A stretch of 64,000 nt of DNA from Chitinophaga deserti (GTDB lineage Bacteria > Bacteroidota > Bacteroidia > Chitinophagales > Chitinophagaceae): NCBI RefSeq assembly GCF_003149455.1, contig NZ_QFFK01000004.1, forward strand, positions 186,001 through 250,000. The letters are read 5' to 3'. Position numbers and translations under genes: made by a program. This document shows positions 18,527-26,138 of the stretch, piece after piece (the stretch's first letter is position 1; each line of letters begins with the position of its first letter). The notes beneath the pieces are model-generated. The model was given only the letters and a program-made list of their open reading frames with translations. It had not been told where the DNA came from and ran no database searches.

Positions 18527-20620
18527 ATGCCTACAGTAACTGTCAGCATCCTGCCTGATGAAACCGTTGTGCCCCGGAAAGCCGAGAAAATCGGAGGTAA
18601 GCGTATAGGGTTCTATTACATCATCCTCAAAAGCCTGAAAGAGAGCAGGAAGAACGATGTGGTGAAGTGTTTGTATATCAAAAGTTTTACCCGTTTTGGT
18701 TACTGCGTTATCAAAGAAGGGTCGCAGGGTGATTCGAAAGATAAGAATGGGCGGGATATTCAGGACAGGCTGAGGTGGCAGCGGGAGCTGCATAAGCAAC
18801 TGGGAGGGGCCATCCGGTTGCCAAGACTGATGGGGGAGTTCGAGGAAAACGGGAATTACTATCTCGTGATTGAACATATGAAAGGGAAGCCCCTGTATGA
18901 TATTATCCGGCGCAGCCGTTCCCTGCGACAGGATTTACTGAATGGTAATGAGGAAGGAAGGAAAGTGATGCGCTACCTGCGTGAGGCAGTGGCTATCCTT
19001 GCATCGCTGCACGGAAAGCACATCGTACACCGGGATGCTACGTTGAATAATTTTATGGTCACAGCAAGCGGAAAGGTAGCGGTGATTGATATGGAATTAA
19101 GCTATTCAATCAGCGAGCATTTCCCGGAACCGCCTTTCGCGCTGGGTACATTCGGATATATGTCGCCTGAGCAGGAGGCAATGGCATTACCTACTGTTAA
19201 GGAAGATGTTTTTGCCGCAGGGGCCATGATCCTGTGTGCATGGAGCGGTGTTTCTCCGTATAAATTTACGGGGATGTCATATGAGTGGCTGGAGTCGGCC
19301 GTTCATTTTTTTGTACCTGATAAGCACATTGCATCATTGATCCTGCGCTGCATGCACCCAATGTCGGATGAGCGCCCCAATGCTATGGAACTGCTTGCTG
19401 CACTGGATGCATATAGTAAAGCGCCCCGGCAAAAGCAGGTAATCCAGCGGCGGAACAGCTGGTCGCCGGCTGCGGTGCATGATCTGTTAGCTTCGGGGAT
19501 ATCGGCACTGGGTAGTCCGCTGCTTTGCGATGCGGAGAAGGGGTGGTTTGCAGAACATATGACCCAAACGCCGGAAAGTGCTAACGGTATTCAGAAGGCC
19601 TGGTACGCCAGTTTCAATCGCGGAGTATCAGGCACATTGTTTTTCGTTGCCCGTGCAGCGGGTGCAGGCCTCGATGTTTCCGCGCTTACCACACCCATTG
19701 ATCAGGCGCTCGGTATGATCCGGAATAAGTACGTTGATCGACTGGATAATAGTAATAATGGCCTTCACTTCGGGTCGGACGGAGTGGCTTATGCCTTATC
19801 TGAAACGATGAGCCAGGGGCTGCTGGGAGCTGAAGAGGCGATGCAGGCGCATTGGCCTGATATGTTGGCTCGTGTGGCGGAGAGTAAACATCTTATTGAC
19901 GGACTGGCCGGACAGGGAATAGCGCGCCTGGCCTGCTCCCGCCATACAGATGTGCCCGGTGCGGGGATTATAGCAGCATTGTTGTATGAGCTTCAGGAAG
20001 AGAACGGTGGCTGGAAATCGAGGAGCAATAAGATAAGGCCTTACTTCACCAGCGGGATTTCCGGAATTATTTATTTCCTGCTTTGTTATTACCAGTCTGC
20101 CGGCGACCATCAGGCACTGAATGCCGCAATACGGGGCCTTCGTTATCTTACTGCCCCCCGGCAAAGAAGGAAGATATTTTCCGTTGCATGGAAGAAGGAG
20201 AGTACCGGGTTTTCTGATCATACCTGGAGCGAAGGGAGGACGGGCATTGCGCTGGCATATCTGAAAGCATGGGAAGTAACCAATGATGCTAAGTATCGCA
20301 GCGTAGCGGAAGAGTTACTGAATAATCAGGATGAAAGTGATGTGTGGAGGAGCCTGGGTTTATACAATGGAGTTGCCGGAATGGGTGAAACTTACCTGGA
20401 GGCCGCCCGAATCCTGAAGGATGAGCAATACCTGGTAAAAGCCCGCAATATGGTAGAGGTATTACTGATTTCAGCAAGGCCGGGGAGCCATGGTGCCAGC
20501 TGGTTTGTAGAGAAAGAGCGGCATCCTGTTGCCGGGCTGATGGTTGGCCAGTCGGGTGTTTTGCATTTTATGCTGAGAGCACTTTATCCCGGCAGGTTCG
20601 GATTTCCGGGATTGACCTGA
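18527..20620 (+). CDS. Ser/Thr protein kinase / LanC-like bidomain protein
   Basis: 697 residues, no signal peptide or membrane helix, so cytoplasmic. The kinase domain (about 25-300) keeps its catalytic residues: Lys63 (VIKEG), catalytic loop HRDATLNN (168-175), Asp188 in DME at the DFG position, SPE (213-215), and the structural Asp and Arg near 227 and 283. Residues about 310-690 form a LanC-like alpha-barrel (GVSGTLFF, TSGISGIIYFLL, WSEGRTGIALA, LYNGVAGMGETYLEA, GQSGVLHFML). The zinc ligands of true cyclases are absent: the W-C-x-G Cys is Ser568, and the CHG motif reads YNG at about 613-615. Class III lanthipeptide synthetases also combine a kinase with a zinc-less cyclase, but they carry an N-terminal lyase of about 200 residues that is missing here. 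It overlaps the next gene tail-to-tail by 37 bp. Its substrate is unknown. Confidence 0.85.
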   Translation: MPTVTVSILPDETVVPRKAEKIGGKRIGFYYIILKSLKESRKNDVVKCLYIKSFTRFGYCVIKEGSQGDSKDKNGRDIQDRLRWQRELHKQLGGAIRLPRLMGEFEENGNYYLVIEHMKGKPLYDIIRRSRSLRQDLLNGNEEGRKVMRYLREAVAILASLHGKHIVHRDATLNNFMVTASGKVAVIDMELSYSISEHFPEPPFALGTFGYMSPEQEAMALPTVKEDVFAAGAMILCAWSGVSPYKFTGMSYEWLESAVHFFVPDKHIASLILRCMHPMSDERPNAMELLAALDAYSKAPRQKQVIQRRNSWSPAAVHDLLASGISALGSPLLCDAEKGWFAEHMTQTPESANGIQKAWYASFNRGVSGTLFFVARAAGAGLDVSALTTPIDQALGMIRNKYVDRLDNSNNGLHFGSDGVAYALSETMSQGLLGAEEAMQAHWPDMLARVAESKHLIDGLAGQGIARLACSRHTDVPGAGIIAALLYELQEENGGWKSRSNKIRPYFTSGISGIIYFLLCYYQSAGDHQALNAAIRGLRYLTAPRQRRKIFSVAWKKESTGFSDHTWSEGRTGIALAYLKAWEVTNDAKYRSVAEELLNNQDESDVWRSLGLYNGVAGMGETYLEAARILKDEQYLVKARNMVEVLLISARPGSHGASWFVEKERHPVAGLMVGQSGVLHFMLRALYPGRFGFPGLT

Positions 20621-21411
20621 TCATACCCGGCACGGGGAAATAACCAGCGCCCTCCCTCCCTTAATATGGGAAGGGAGCTTTGTATGCTGTCCCTTTCTGG
20701 CCCTTTGTATAGCAGCCCTTCTCCTGTAGTGCCATCTACCAGTACCAGATTTTTAACTGAAAGCATTTTCCGTAACGCTTCCAGTTCGGGCTTATTTAAG
20801 GAAGAAGGAGATGGTTGTATCAGTGGCCGGGAACCTCCCGGTATAGCAGCAGCAACCGGCCATTGCGCCTGACCCTGCCAGCCGCATTGGACGATTGCGG
20901 TATTACCGATTTTTACATGAGCTTTCTTTGTCAGCAGCCACCGCTGTAATTCCATGTTACCGTCGAAAAGGATGGTGTATTGACTTACTGAATGATCACC
21001 GGCAGGTGCATATGGCGGCTGGTCAGATATCCATGTCCCGTTCATATGCTGCGCTTCCCGGAAACCCGGCAGGAAATGAAGGTACCCGATTTTCTTCGAT
21101 GCGTTCGTTTGCAGCCCATACAGCCACCATAGCAGCCGGATGCTTTCTGCACTGCCGTCAAGACAATTGCCCAATACAACCAGATGGCCATCGCCATAAG
21201 ACCAGCGATAGGCATCATTGATAACCCCCAGTTGCCGGAGTATTTCTGTAGTGGCGGCAAAGTTGCCGGGGATGCACGACATGATGGCCAGCTTACCCGG
21301 CTGAAACCAGAACGTAGGGTCACCCATGCTGTATTTTAACCGGATGGAAAAAGCGCCCGGTGCTTTCGGTACATCTGCCGTACTTATGGATATTTTAATA
21401 GCTCTTGACAT
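20584..21411 (-). CDS. Degenerate metallophosphoesterase-like protein (pseudophosphatase)
   Basis: 275 residues with no signal peptide. From about residue 38 it aligns almost without gaps to the phosphatase domain of the protein encoded at 23622-26120 (PGKL; GVI..AY.W.YG..HL; WWLYGL/LWLLYKL; LHFL). Every metal-binding motif is changed: SDMEGN is SCIPGN, NGDFMDRG is GNCLDGSA, LGNHE is PGFRE, and VHGG is VQCG. The reading frame is intact and translationally coupled to the redoxin gene (TAATG, one-base overlap), so this is probably a maintained catalytically dead paralogue rather than decay. It may bind the same partner or phospho-substrate as the active enzyme. It ends inside the 3' end of the kinase-LanC gene on the opposite strand. 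Confidence 0.8.
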   Translation of the reverse strand: MSRAIKISISTADVPKAPGAFSIRLKYSMGDPTFWFQPGKLAIMSCIPGNFAATTEILRQLGVINDAYRWSYGDGHLVVLGNCLDGSAESIRLLWWLYGLQTNASKKIGYLHFLPGFREAQHMNGTWISDQPPYAPAGDHSVSQYTILFDGNMELQRWLLTKKAHVKIGNTAIVQCGWQGQAQWPVAAAIPGGSRPLIQPSPSSLNKPELEALRKMLSVKNLVLVDGTTGEGLLYKGPERDSIQSSLPILREGGRWLFPRAGYDQVNPGNPNLPG

Positions 21412-21950
21412 TATTTTTCATTTAAACGGTACCCACGGAAAAACTCACGCAGATCTTCCCTGACGGTATGGGGCAGGGCGTCAATTTTACGGACCACTTT
21501 GCCTTTCGATAAATAGAAGAATGCCGGGTTTTCCCTGTATAGTTTACGACTCCCTGCCACATCTGTACTGTCATAGATCAACACGCCCGGTATATCGGGG
21601 ATGCCCTGGTGGCCTGCGCTTCTGAAGTAGCCGCGGATAGATTTACGGCCGCCGTCGATGGAAAAAACGATGTAATGATTTTCAGGGATGTTCCCCCGGA
21701 ATGCCATGATGCTGTCAATAGTTTTATCCCGGCAGGAAGGGCAGCTGGCTGCGAACGGCAGGATCATCACTGCAAGCGTGTCCTTACTTAACAGCGAGTC
21801 TGCTACAATCCCGGATAGTTCAACGGCCAACTCCTGCTGCCGGGCTGTGCTGGTAATTGTAGTATCGCGTGAAGGACCACTGGCAGATGTATTGCATGCT
21901 TCAGCCAGCCATAATAACAAAAGGAGAATCAGGCTATTTTTCATACGCAT
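21411..21950 (-). CDS. Thioredoxin-like (redoxin) lipoprotein
   Basis: 179 residues from the ATG at 21950, chosen because it starts a lipoprotein signal (LLLLLWLAEAC, Cys19); the ATG at 21944 is also possible. The longer open frame to 22028 is only read-through of the neighbour's coding sequence. A thioredoxin-like core follows: a beta strand LAVMILPFA, the redox motif SCPSC, IVFSIDGG, and NPAFFYLSKGKVV with the cis-Pro position. It is probably periplasmic or surface-tethered and reduces or isomerises a disulfide. Its start overlaps the end of the DUF4221 gene by 17 bp, and its stop overlaps the pseudophosphatase start. Its obvious neighbour substrate is the two-cysteine peptide encoded at 23146; that link is inferred. 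Confidence 0.75.
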   Translation of the reverse strand: MRMKNSLILLLLLWLAEACNTSASGPSRDTTITSTARQQELAVELSGIVADSLLSKDTLAVMILPFAASCPSCRDKTIDSIMAFRGNIPENHYIVFSIDGGRKSIRGYFRSAGHQGIPDIPGVLIYDSTDVAGSRKLYRENPAFFYLSKGKVVRKIDALPHTVREDLREFFRGYRLNEK

Positions 21951-23070
21951 GACGGGCAGTTGGGTGGTGATAGTATTCCAGCCGGATAAACGGGATTTCA
22001 TATTCATTTTTAGGCTGAATCCGGGCATATATGTGCCCGTCGGGAGTGAAGAGGAGTTCCTTCACCTGAATGCCATCAGGTACGTCCGATTCACCGATAA
22101 TGCGGAATCCTTTGTCGAGGATCAGGAAGCGTAGCGTACCGTTGACCCTTTCCCTCCCGGATCTGACGATACGGAGATATCGCTGATGGAATGCATCGTA
22201 GTAAATTCCTGTGTATATAGCACTGTCCTGAGAAGCCGGGGTATCATCTGTCTGGTCGCCCGCATTGTTTTGCAGGGAAGCAAGTGCCGGCCGGGCCTGA
22301 TGCCCGCTCCTGGCATACCAGGCATTGTGCAGCTGACCCAGATCGGTTTCATAGAGCATCGTATCTGCAGGGAAATTAAATACAAAGCTGCCGCTGGCAT
22401 TGATGCAGAAATTGTAGCGTAGCAGTTTGTTTTCATAGCTGTTTCCCTGATATGTATCCGGAAGGGGATAATCAGATGTTACCGTGCCTGTTTGCTGATC
22501 GGCGATCCAAAGCACCCGCCATTGGCGGAATGCCTTTCGGGAGGCGCTGCTAATATCAGGGTAGCGTGACAGGTAAAGCTTCCCGTTCCTGATTACAGGC
22601 GGGTGCATGGGTGATATTTCCGGTTGCATCCCACCGTTGGCTTCAGCATAGAGCACCTTTTTGTGCACTTGCAGGGAACTGTCTGTCAGGTAAAAAGCAT
22701 TTTTAGACAGCAGGAAGATGCTGTCGTACGTATGCAGGTATGCGGAATTGATAGAATTGGCGGAGAATACATTCCTGAGCAGGATTTTATTCATCAGCCG
22801 GCATGAGGGATATTGATATTCAAGAATGCTTTCTGATCGCTGGTCGAAGAATGCAATGATGGTTTCCCCATGCTGCTGCCGGATACTCCAGGATTCGATA
22901 TCGCCGAAAGAATCTTCGTCGAGGGGAAAGCGGAGCGTATCGGCAGCAGGTATAATCGCCAGTGAGTCAATGGATGGTAGCCGGACATGCGTAACAGGAG
23001 GTTTATACCCCCGGTCTGCACAGGAAGGCAACATCATGAACGCCGCAAAGCAAAGGATGACCGAGCGCAT
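21934..23070 (-). CDS. DUF4221-like lipoprotein (probable beta-propeller)
   Basis: 378 residues with a lipoprotein signal (lipobox MLPSC, Cys17). The rest is rich in short beta-strand units, for example ETIIAFFDQRSESILEYQY, YDSIFLLSKNAFYLTDSS and NGTLRFLILDKGFRIIGES, consistent with the DUF4221 / six-bladed propeller lipoproteins of Bacteroidota. No catalytic motif is seen. Such propellers often sit beside TlpA-like redoxins and small secreted peptides in this phylum, as here. The gene starts 75 bp after the peptide gene's stop, across a perfect hairpin, and is translationally coupled to the redoxin gene. It is probably a binding protein in the periplasm or on the surface. Confidence 0.7.
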   Translation of the reverse strand: MRSVILCFAAFMMLPSCADRGYKPPVTHVRLPSIDSLAIIPAADTLRFPLDEDSFGDIESWSIRQQHGETIIAFFDQRSESILEYQYPSCRLMNKILLRNVFSANSINSAYLHTYDSIFLLSKNAFYLTDSSLQVHKKVLYAEANGGMQPEISPMHPPVIRNGKLYLSRYPDISSASRKAFRQWRVLWIADQQTGTVTSDYPLPDTYQGNSYENKLLRYNFCINASGSFVFNFPADTMLYETDLGQLHNAWYARSGHQARPALASLQNNAGDQTDDTPASQDSAIYTGIYYDAFHQRYLRIVRSGRERVNGTLRFLILDKGFRIIGESDVPDGIQVKELLFTPDGHIYARIQPKNEYEIPFIRLEYYHHPTARHAYEK

Positions 23071-23102
23071 AATGTAAATAAGGGTTACATCCGGGACAGG
23101 CA

Positions 23103-23130
23103 GATAACGCCTCCCGGGGGAGGCGTTATC
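23103..23130 (-). terminator. Strong hairpin between the peptide gene and DUF4221
   Basis: A 13-base perfect inverted repeat, GATAACGCCTCCC (23103-23115) and GGGAGGCGTTATC (23118-23130), with no T tract on either side. On the minus strand it lies 15 bp after the peptide stop. Without a U tract it is more likely a transcript-stabilising or partial-termination element, which would let the peptide be made in excess over the three genes behind it. Confidence 0.55.
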
Positions 23131-23145
23131 ATTACCGATAATTGA

Positions 23146-23448
23146 TTAGAGGGTAGTTTGGGTACCGGTGTAGTTCAACCTGTTCTGAGTTACAGAATTA
23201 ACTCCGGCAACAGAAGTAGCAGAAATGCCTACTGACCCAACTTTAGTTTGCGTCCAGGTGCAATTAGGGGTTTCTCCTGCTTCAGCTTTACGGCAGGTTC
23301 TGTCACTGGCACCCTGGCCGGTAGAGTTGGTGAGTAAACCATTGTCTACACGCGCATCACCTGCAACAAGTTTCTTGGCAGGAATAAAAGCGGCAGTTAC
23401 TGCAGATGCTCCCAGCAGTACAAGACCGATCATTGAGTACTTTTTCAT
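23146..23448 (-). CDS. Small secreted two-cysteine peptide (unknown family)
   Basis: 100 residues. A clear Sec signal (MKKYSMIGLVLLGASAVTAA) is followed by a polar, Ser/Thr/Asn/Gly-rich mature part with exactly two cysteines (positions 52 and 63, in DRTCRKAEAG and PNCTW) that could form one disulfide. No enzyme motif. I do not recognise the family with certainty; general features recall small secreted peptides found next to propeller lipoproteins and TlpA-like redoxins in Bacteroidota (NVEALA- or DUF6520-like), but the sequence motifs do not match clearly. It is bracketed by an upstream terminator (23564-23587) and a downstream hairpin (23103-23130), so it probably has its own promoter and high expression. 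It could be a ligand, bacteriocin-like product or binding peptide handled by the neighbouring genes. Confidence 0.7.
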   Translation of the reverse strand: MKKYSMIGLVLLGASAVTAAFIPAKKLVAGDARVDNGLLTNSTGQGASDRTCRKAEAGETPNCTWTQTKVGSVGISATSVAGVNSVTQNRLNYTGTQTTL

Positions 23449-23563
23449 GTGAAAAGATTTTCGGGTTTTGAAATATGTTTTAAAACAATGGCCATTGCTG
23501 ATTTCTTACGAAATTATTCTTACCTACTGTACATTTCGTTCAGTACCTGAAAATTCAGGAAAC

Positions 23564-23587
23564 AAAAAAGCCCCGCTGCGGCGGGGC
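23564..23587 (-). terminator. Intrinsic terminator of the susCD-phosphatase operon
   Basis: GCCCCGC (23570-23576), loop TGCG, GCGGGGC (23581-23587). On the minus strand it is followed by TTTTTTG. It lies 35 bp after the stop of the phosphatase-fusion gene and isolates the peptide gene downstream. Confidence 0.85.
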
Positions 23588-23621
23588 TTCATGCGATACT
23601 GTTGCGGTGAATGATAAGTAA

Positions 23622-26120
23622 TCAATATTGTACAGGTAGCGTATGTTGCTTTCCATCGGCTGTAATACGGTAATACTGACCATTTTCGATGAGTAAACCT
23701 TCCACGTCACCACTGGCATGATGAGTATCTGCATTAATCACCTTCCCGTCATAAAAAGCGGATACATCAGGTACCACTGTATGCCCGGTAATGATACGTT
23801 GCACGCCATAGAATGAAAGTGTTTTATTGATTTCTTCAATTGGAGTGCGCACCGTTTTGTTTTTACCCGGATAGTAGCCGCGATACCAAAGTGGTGAATC
23901 TTCTGTAAGGTGCAGTTGCTTTTGGATGGCAGTTTGAGCCGAATCATGCGCTCCAAATAGGAGAAATTGGCGGCTCAGCTGGTTGCAGGAATCAATGGAA
24001 AGTTGCTGATTGTTTATAGCCGGACTGATTCCTCCATGAACAAATAAATGCGATCCGATCTTCTCTACCATATTCCTGCTCCGGAGCCATCGCCCCATTT
24101 CAGTTTGTACGCTCAGTAACTCATCGTATCCAAGATGCATCTGCTTTGCATTGTGGAGGTACTTGTAATTCACATACCTGACATCGTTATACAGATTAAT
24201 GATTTCATGATTGCCAAGCAGGAAATGGACGCGGCCACCTGCCTGTATCGCTTCGTCTTCCAGCTTGTATAATAGCCAGAGGCATTCAGTAACCTGTTTG
24301 CCCCGGTCCATGAAATCGCCATTCAGCAGCAGGTGATTGGTGCCATATGTCCAGTTGTATGCTGAATCTATTACACCATGCGCGATCAGGAAACGGGCCA
24401 TGGCAGGAAGGTTGCCTTCCATATCGGATATCACCAATAATTTACCGGGTTGGCGGTATTGGGATGGTGGCGGGGTAATAGCTGCTTTTACCGGTATCCG
24501 GAAGAACTGGCCGGCTACATGGGTGGCCGCCTGTACATAGCCGGGTTTACGGTGGAGGAGGGTGTCAATACTGACCCTCGAAGCCAGGAGGTTGTAGATG
24601 AATGCGGTATCGCCGGCGTAGTTTATATACGGTCCATCGTGTAACTGAATGAGGTTTTCACGAATGGCTTCCAGGATGGCGGTTGTTGTATCATTAACAT
24701 TCGAGGGTAGCATAGACCGTATGTCCCGGCTATATCCCTCCTTATAAGGGGCTATCACCCATGTACGACCCGGTGCAGCTTCGTGGAAGGTTTGCATATA
24801 GTCTGTCCGGTCGTTGGTTGCAGGGGCATATAGAGGTGTAATGCCCGGTACTATTTTGATACCAGACTTCCAGGTTTCGAAAGTCACATTTCCGGTTACA
24901 GTTGCCAGCCGTACATGTGGGTTGCCGGAGAACTCTTTATTGATAGCATGGAACAACGGATCAGAAACATTGCCAGCCGGGTCCGCTTCTGCCAATACCA
25001 GTATTTCAGGCTTTTCTTTGTTCAGACCTATAAATCTGCCATCAGCATCCTGTAGTTTGAATCCAAAAACCCGGCCCTCTATCAATTCGTACCTAAGCAT
25101 TTTCATTTCTTCCAGTGTTAGTTCTGACAGAATACTTTTGTCAGTAACCTGATGCTTCAGTTTATCACGAACTTCTTCAGCGAGGGCAAACTTACGGGTA
25201 CGCAGGATTTTATCAGAATACAGGAAAGCCATGAATTGATCTTTCAAGGCCGGTTGCAGAATAGAATCGCAGTCATCCAGCATTCTTCGCAGCATGTGTG
25301 ATGAGGCGTCTGCTTTCATGTCGGCGCTGGCAGTGTCCTGGTCGAAATGGTAATAGAGGCATCGGCTTTTGAACATGCCGTAATATGATTCCGGAACAGG
25401 TATCCAGGAAGACTGACTGAACAGCCATTTTAGATTTTTGTTATAGATCTTTTTCTCATACAGTTTGCGAGTGTCGGCATGTGTTATTCCCAGTTGCTTT
25501 TTAATATTACATAAATGCTGAAATGCCCTGTTCCGGTCACCTTCCACAACAGCAAGGAAACTTATGAAATCCAGCTCCCAGTTAGCCTCAGGGTATAACT
25601 TCCGGTACTTGTCCAGCGATTGTTCAACGATAGCGGCTTTTTGATCACAATAGGTATTCCATTCAATGAATCCCTGCAGACTTTTCGGTGCCTGGGGGCT
25701 TTGTAATTGCCTGAACAGGGGAAATACGGTTTCATAACGGAACCTGTATTTTTCACTTCCCGGGCCGGTAATGACCAGTGCCTGGTTCTGATAGGTTATC
25801 TGCAGATCGTCTCCCGGATGTATGTACCATGCATAATATTTGTCGTCAGGTGTTGTAATGTTGATCTGCATGGGTTTATCCACTTTCAGGTTCCAGGTTG
25901 CAGCATTCTCCCCTTTCGGAATGGCCAGTATTTTTTCGGGTTCTAATCTGCTATAAAAGAATGCCGGTGTATAGGTAATTTTCATTTTCGGGGCGGTTTG
26001 CCCGTCAGGTACTTTAACCTTGATCCTGATTACAGGTAATGTAGGTTTTTCATGCCCTGCTGCAGTGTGGGCGCAGGCAAAGAAAGAGCAAAGCAATAAA
26101 GTAAATATTCGATTGATCAT
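23622..26120 (-). CDS. Secreted TlpA-locus-type / PPP metallophosphatase fusion
   Basis: 832 residues. Signal peptide (MINRIFTLLLCSFFACAHTAAG), then an N-terminal beta domain and helical region like those preceding thioredoxin domains in TlpA-type Bacteroidota proteins (about 25-350). Next comes a thioredoxin-like stretch without CxxC (PEILVLAEADPAGNVSD, about 370-500). The C-terminal calcineurin-like phosphatase domain (about 560-800) has ISDMEGN (Asp566), LNGDFMDRG, FLLGNHE, FVHGG and ITGHT. The GD..DRG/GNHE set is that of PPP-type phosphatases; the first motif reads DxE rather than DxH. The domain should be an active periplasmic or surface phosphoesterase. The gene follows susD by 18 bp. 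A paralogue of its phosphatase domain with all ligands lost is encoded at 20584. Confidence 0.82.
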   Translation of the reverse strand: MINRIFTLLLCSFFACAHTAAGHEKPTLPVIRIKVKVPDGQTAPKMKITYTPAFFYSRLEPEKILAIPKGENAATWNLKVDKPMQINITTPDDKYYAWYIHPGDDLQITYQNQALVITGPGSEKYRFRYETVFPLFRQLQSPQAPKSLQGFIEWNTYCDQKAAIVEQSLDKYRKLYPEANWELDFISFLAVVEGDRNRAFQHLCNIKKQLGITHADTRKLYEKKIYNKNLKWLFSQSSWIPVPESYYGMFKSRCLYYHFDQDTASADMKADASSHMLRRMLDDCDSILQPALKDQFMAFLYSDKILRTRKFALAEEVRDKLKHQVTDKSILSELTLEEMKMLRYELIEGRVFGFKLQDADGRFIGLNKEKPEILVLAEADPAGNVSDPLFHAINKEFSGNPHVRLATVTGNVTFETWKSGIKIVPGITPLYAPATNDRTDYMQTFHEAAPGRTWVIAPYKEGYSRDIRSMLPSNVNDTTTAILEAIRENLIQLHDGPYINYAGDTAFIYNLLASRVSIDTLLHRKPGYVQAATHVAGQFFRIPVKAAITPPPSQYRQPGKLLVISDMEGNLPAMARFLIAHGVIDSAYNWTYGTNHLLLNGDFMDRGKQVTECLWLLYKLEDEAIQAGGRVHFLLGNHEIINLYNDVRYVNYKYLHNAKQMHLGYDELLSVQTEMGRWLRSRNMVEKIGSHLFVHGGISPAINNQQLSIDSCNQLSRQFLLFGAHDSAQTAIQKQLHLTEDSPLWYRGYYPGKNKTVRTPIEEINKTLSFYGVQRIITGHTVVPDVSAFYDGKVINADTHHASGDVEGLLIENGQYYRITADGKQHTLPVQY

Positions 26121-26138
26121 GTTGGATTTATTGATGTT

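Noticed and set aside
18527..23448. Classical class III lanthipeptide gene cluster
   Set aside because: The kinase-LanC protein lacks the lyase domain, the only candidate peptide carries a Sec signal rather than a class III leader, and no ABC exporter or leader peptidase is adjacent. A relation to RiPP enzymes is possible but this label would overstate it.
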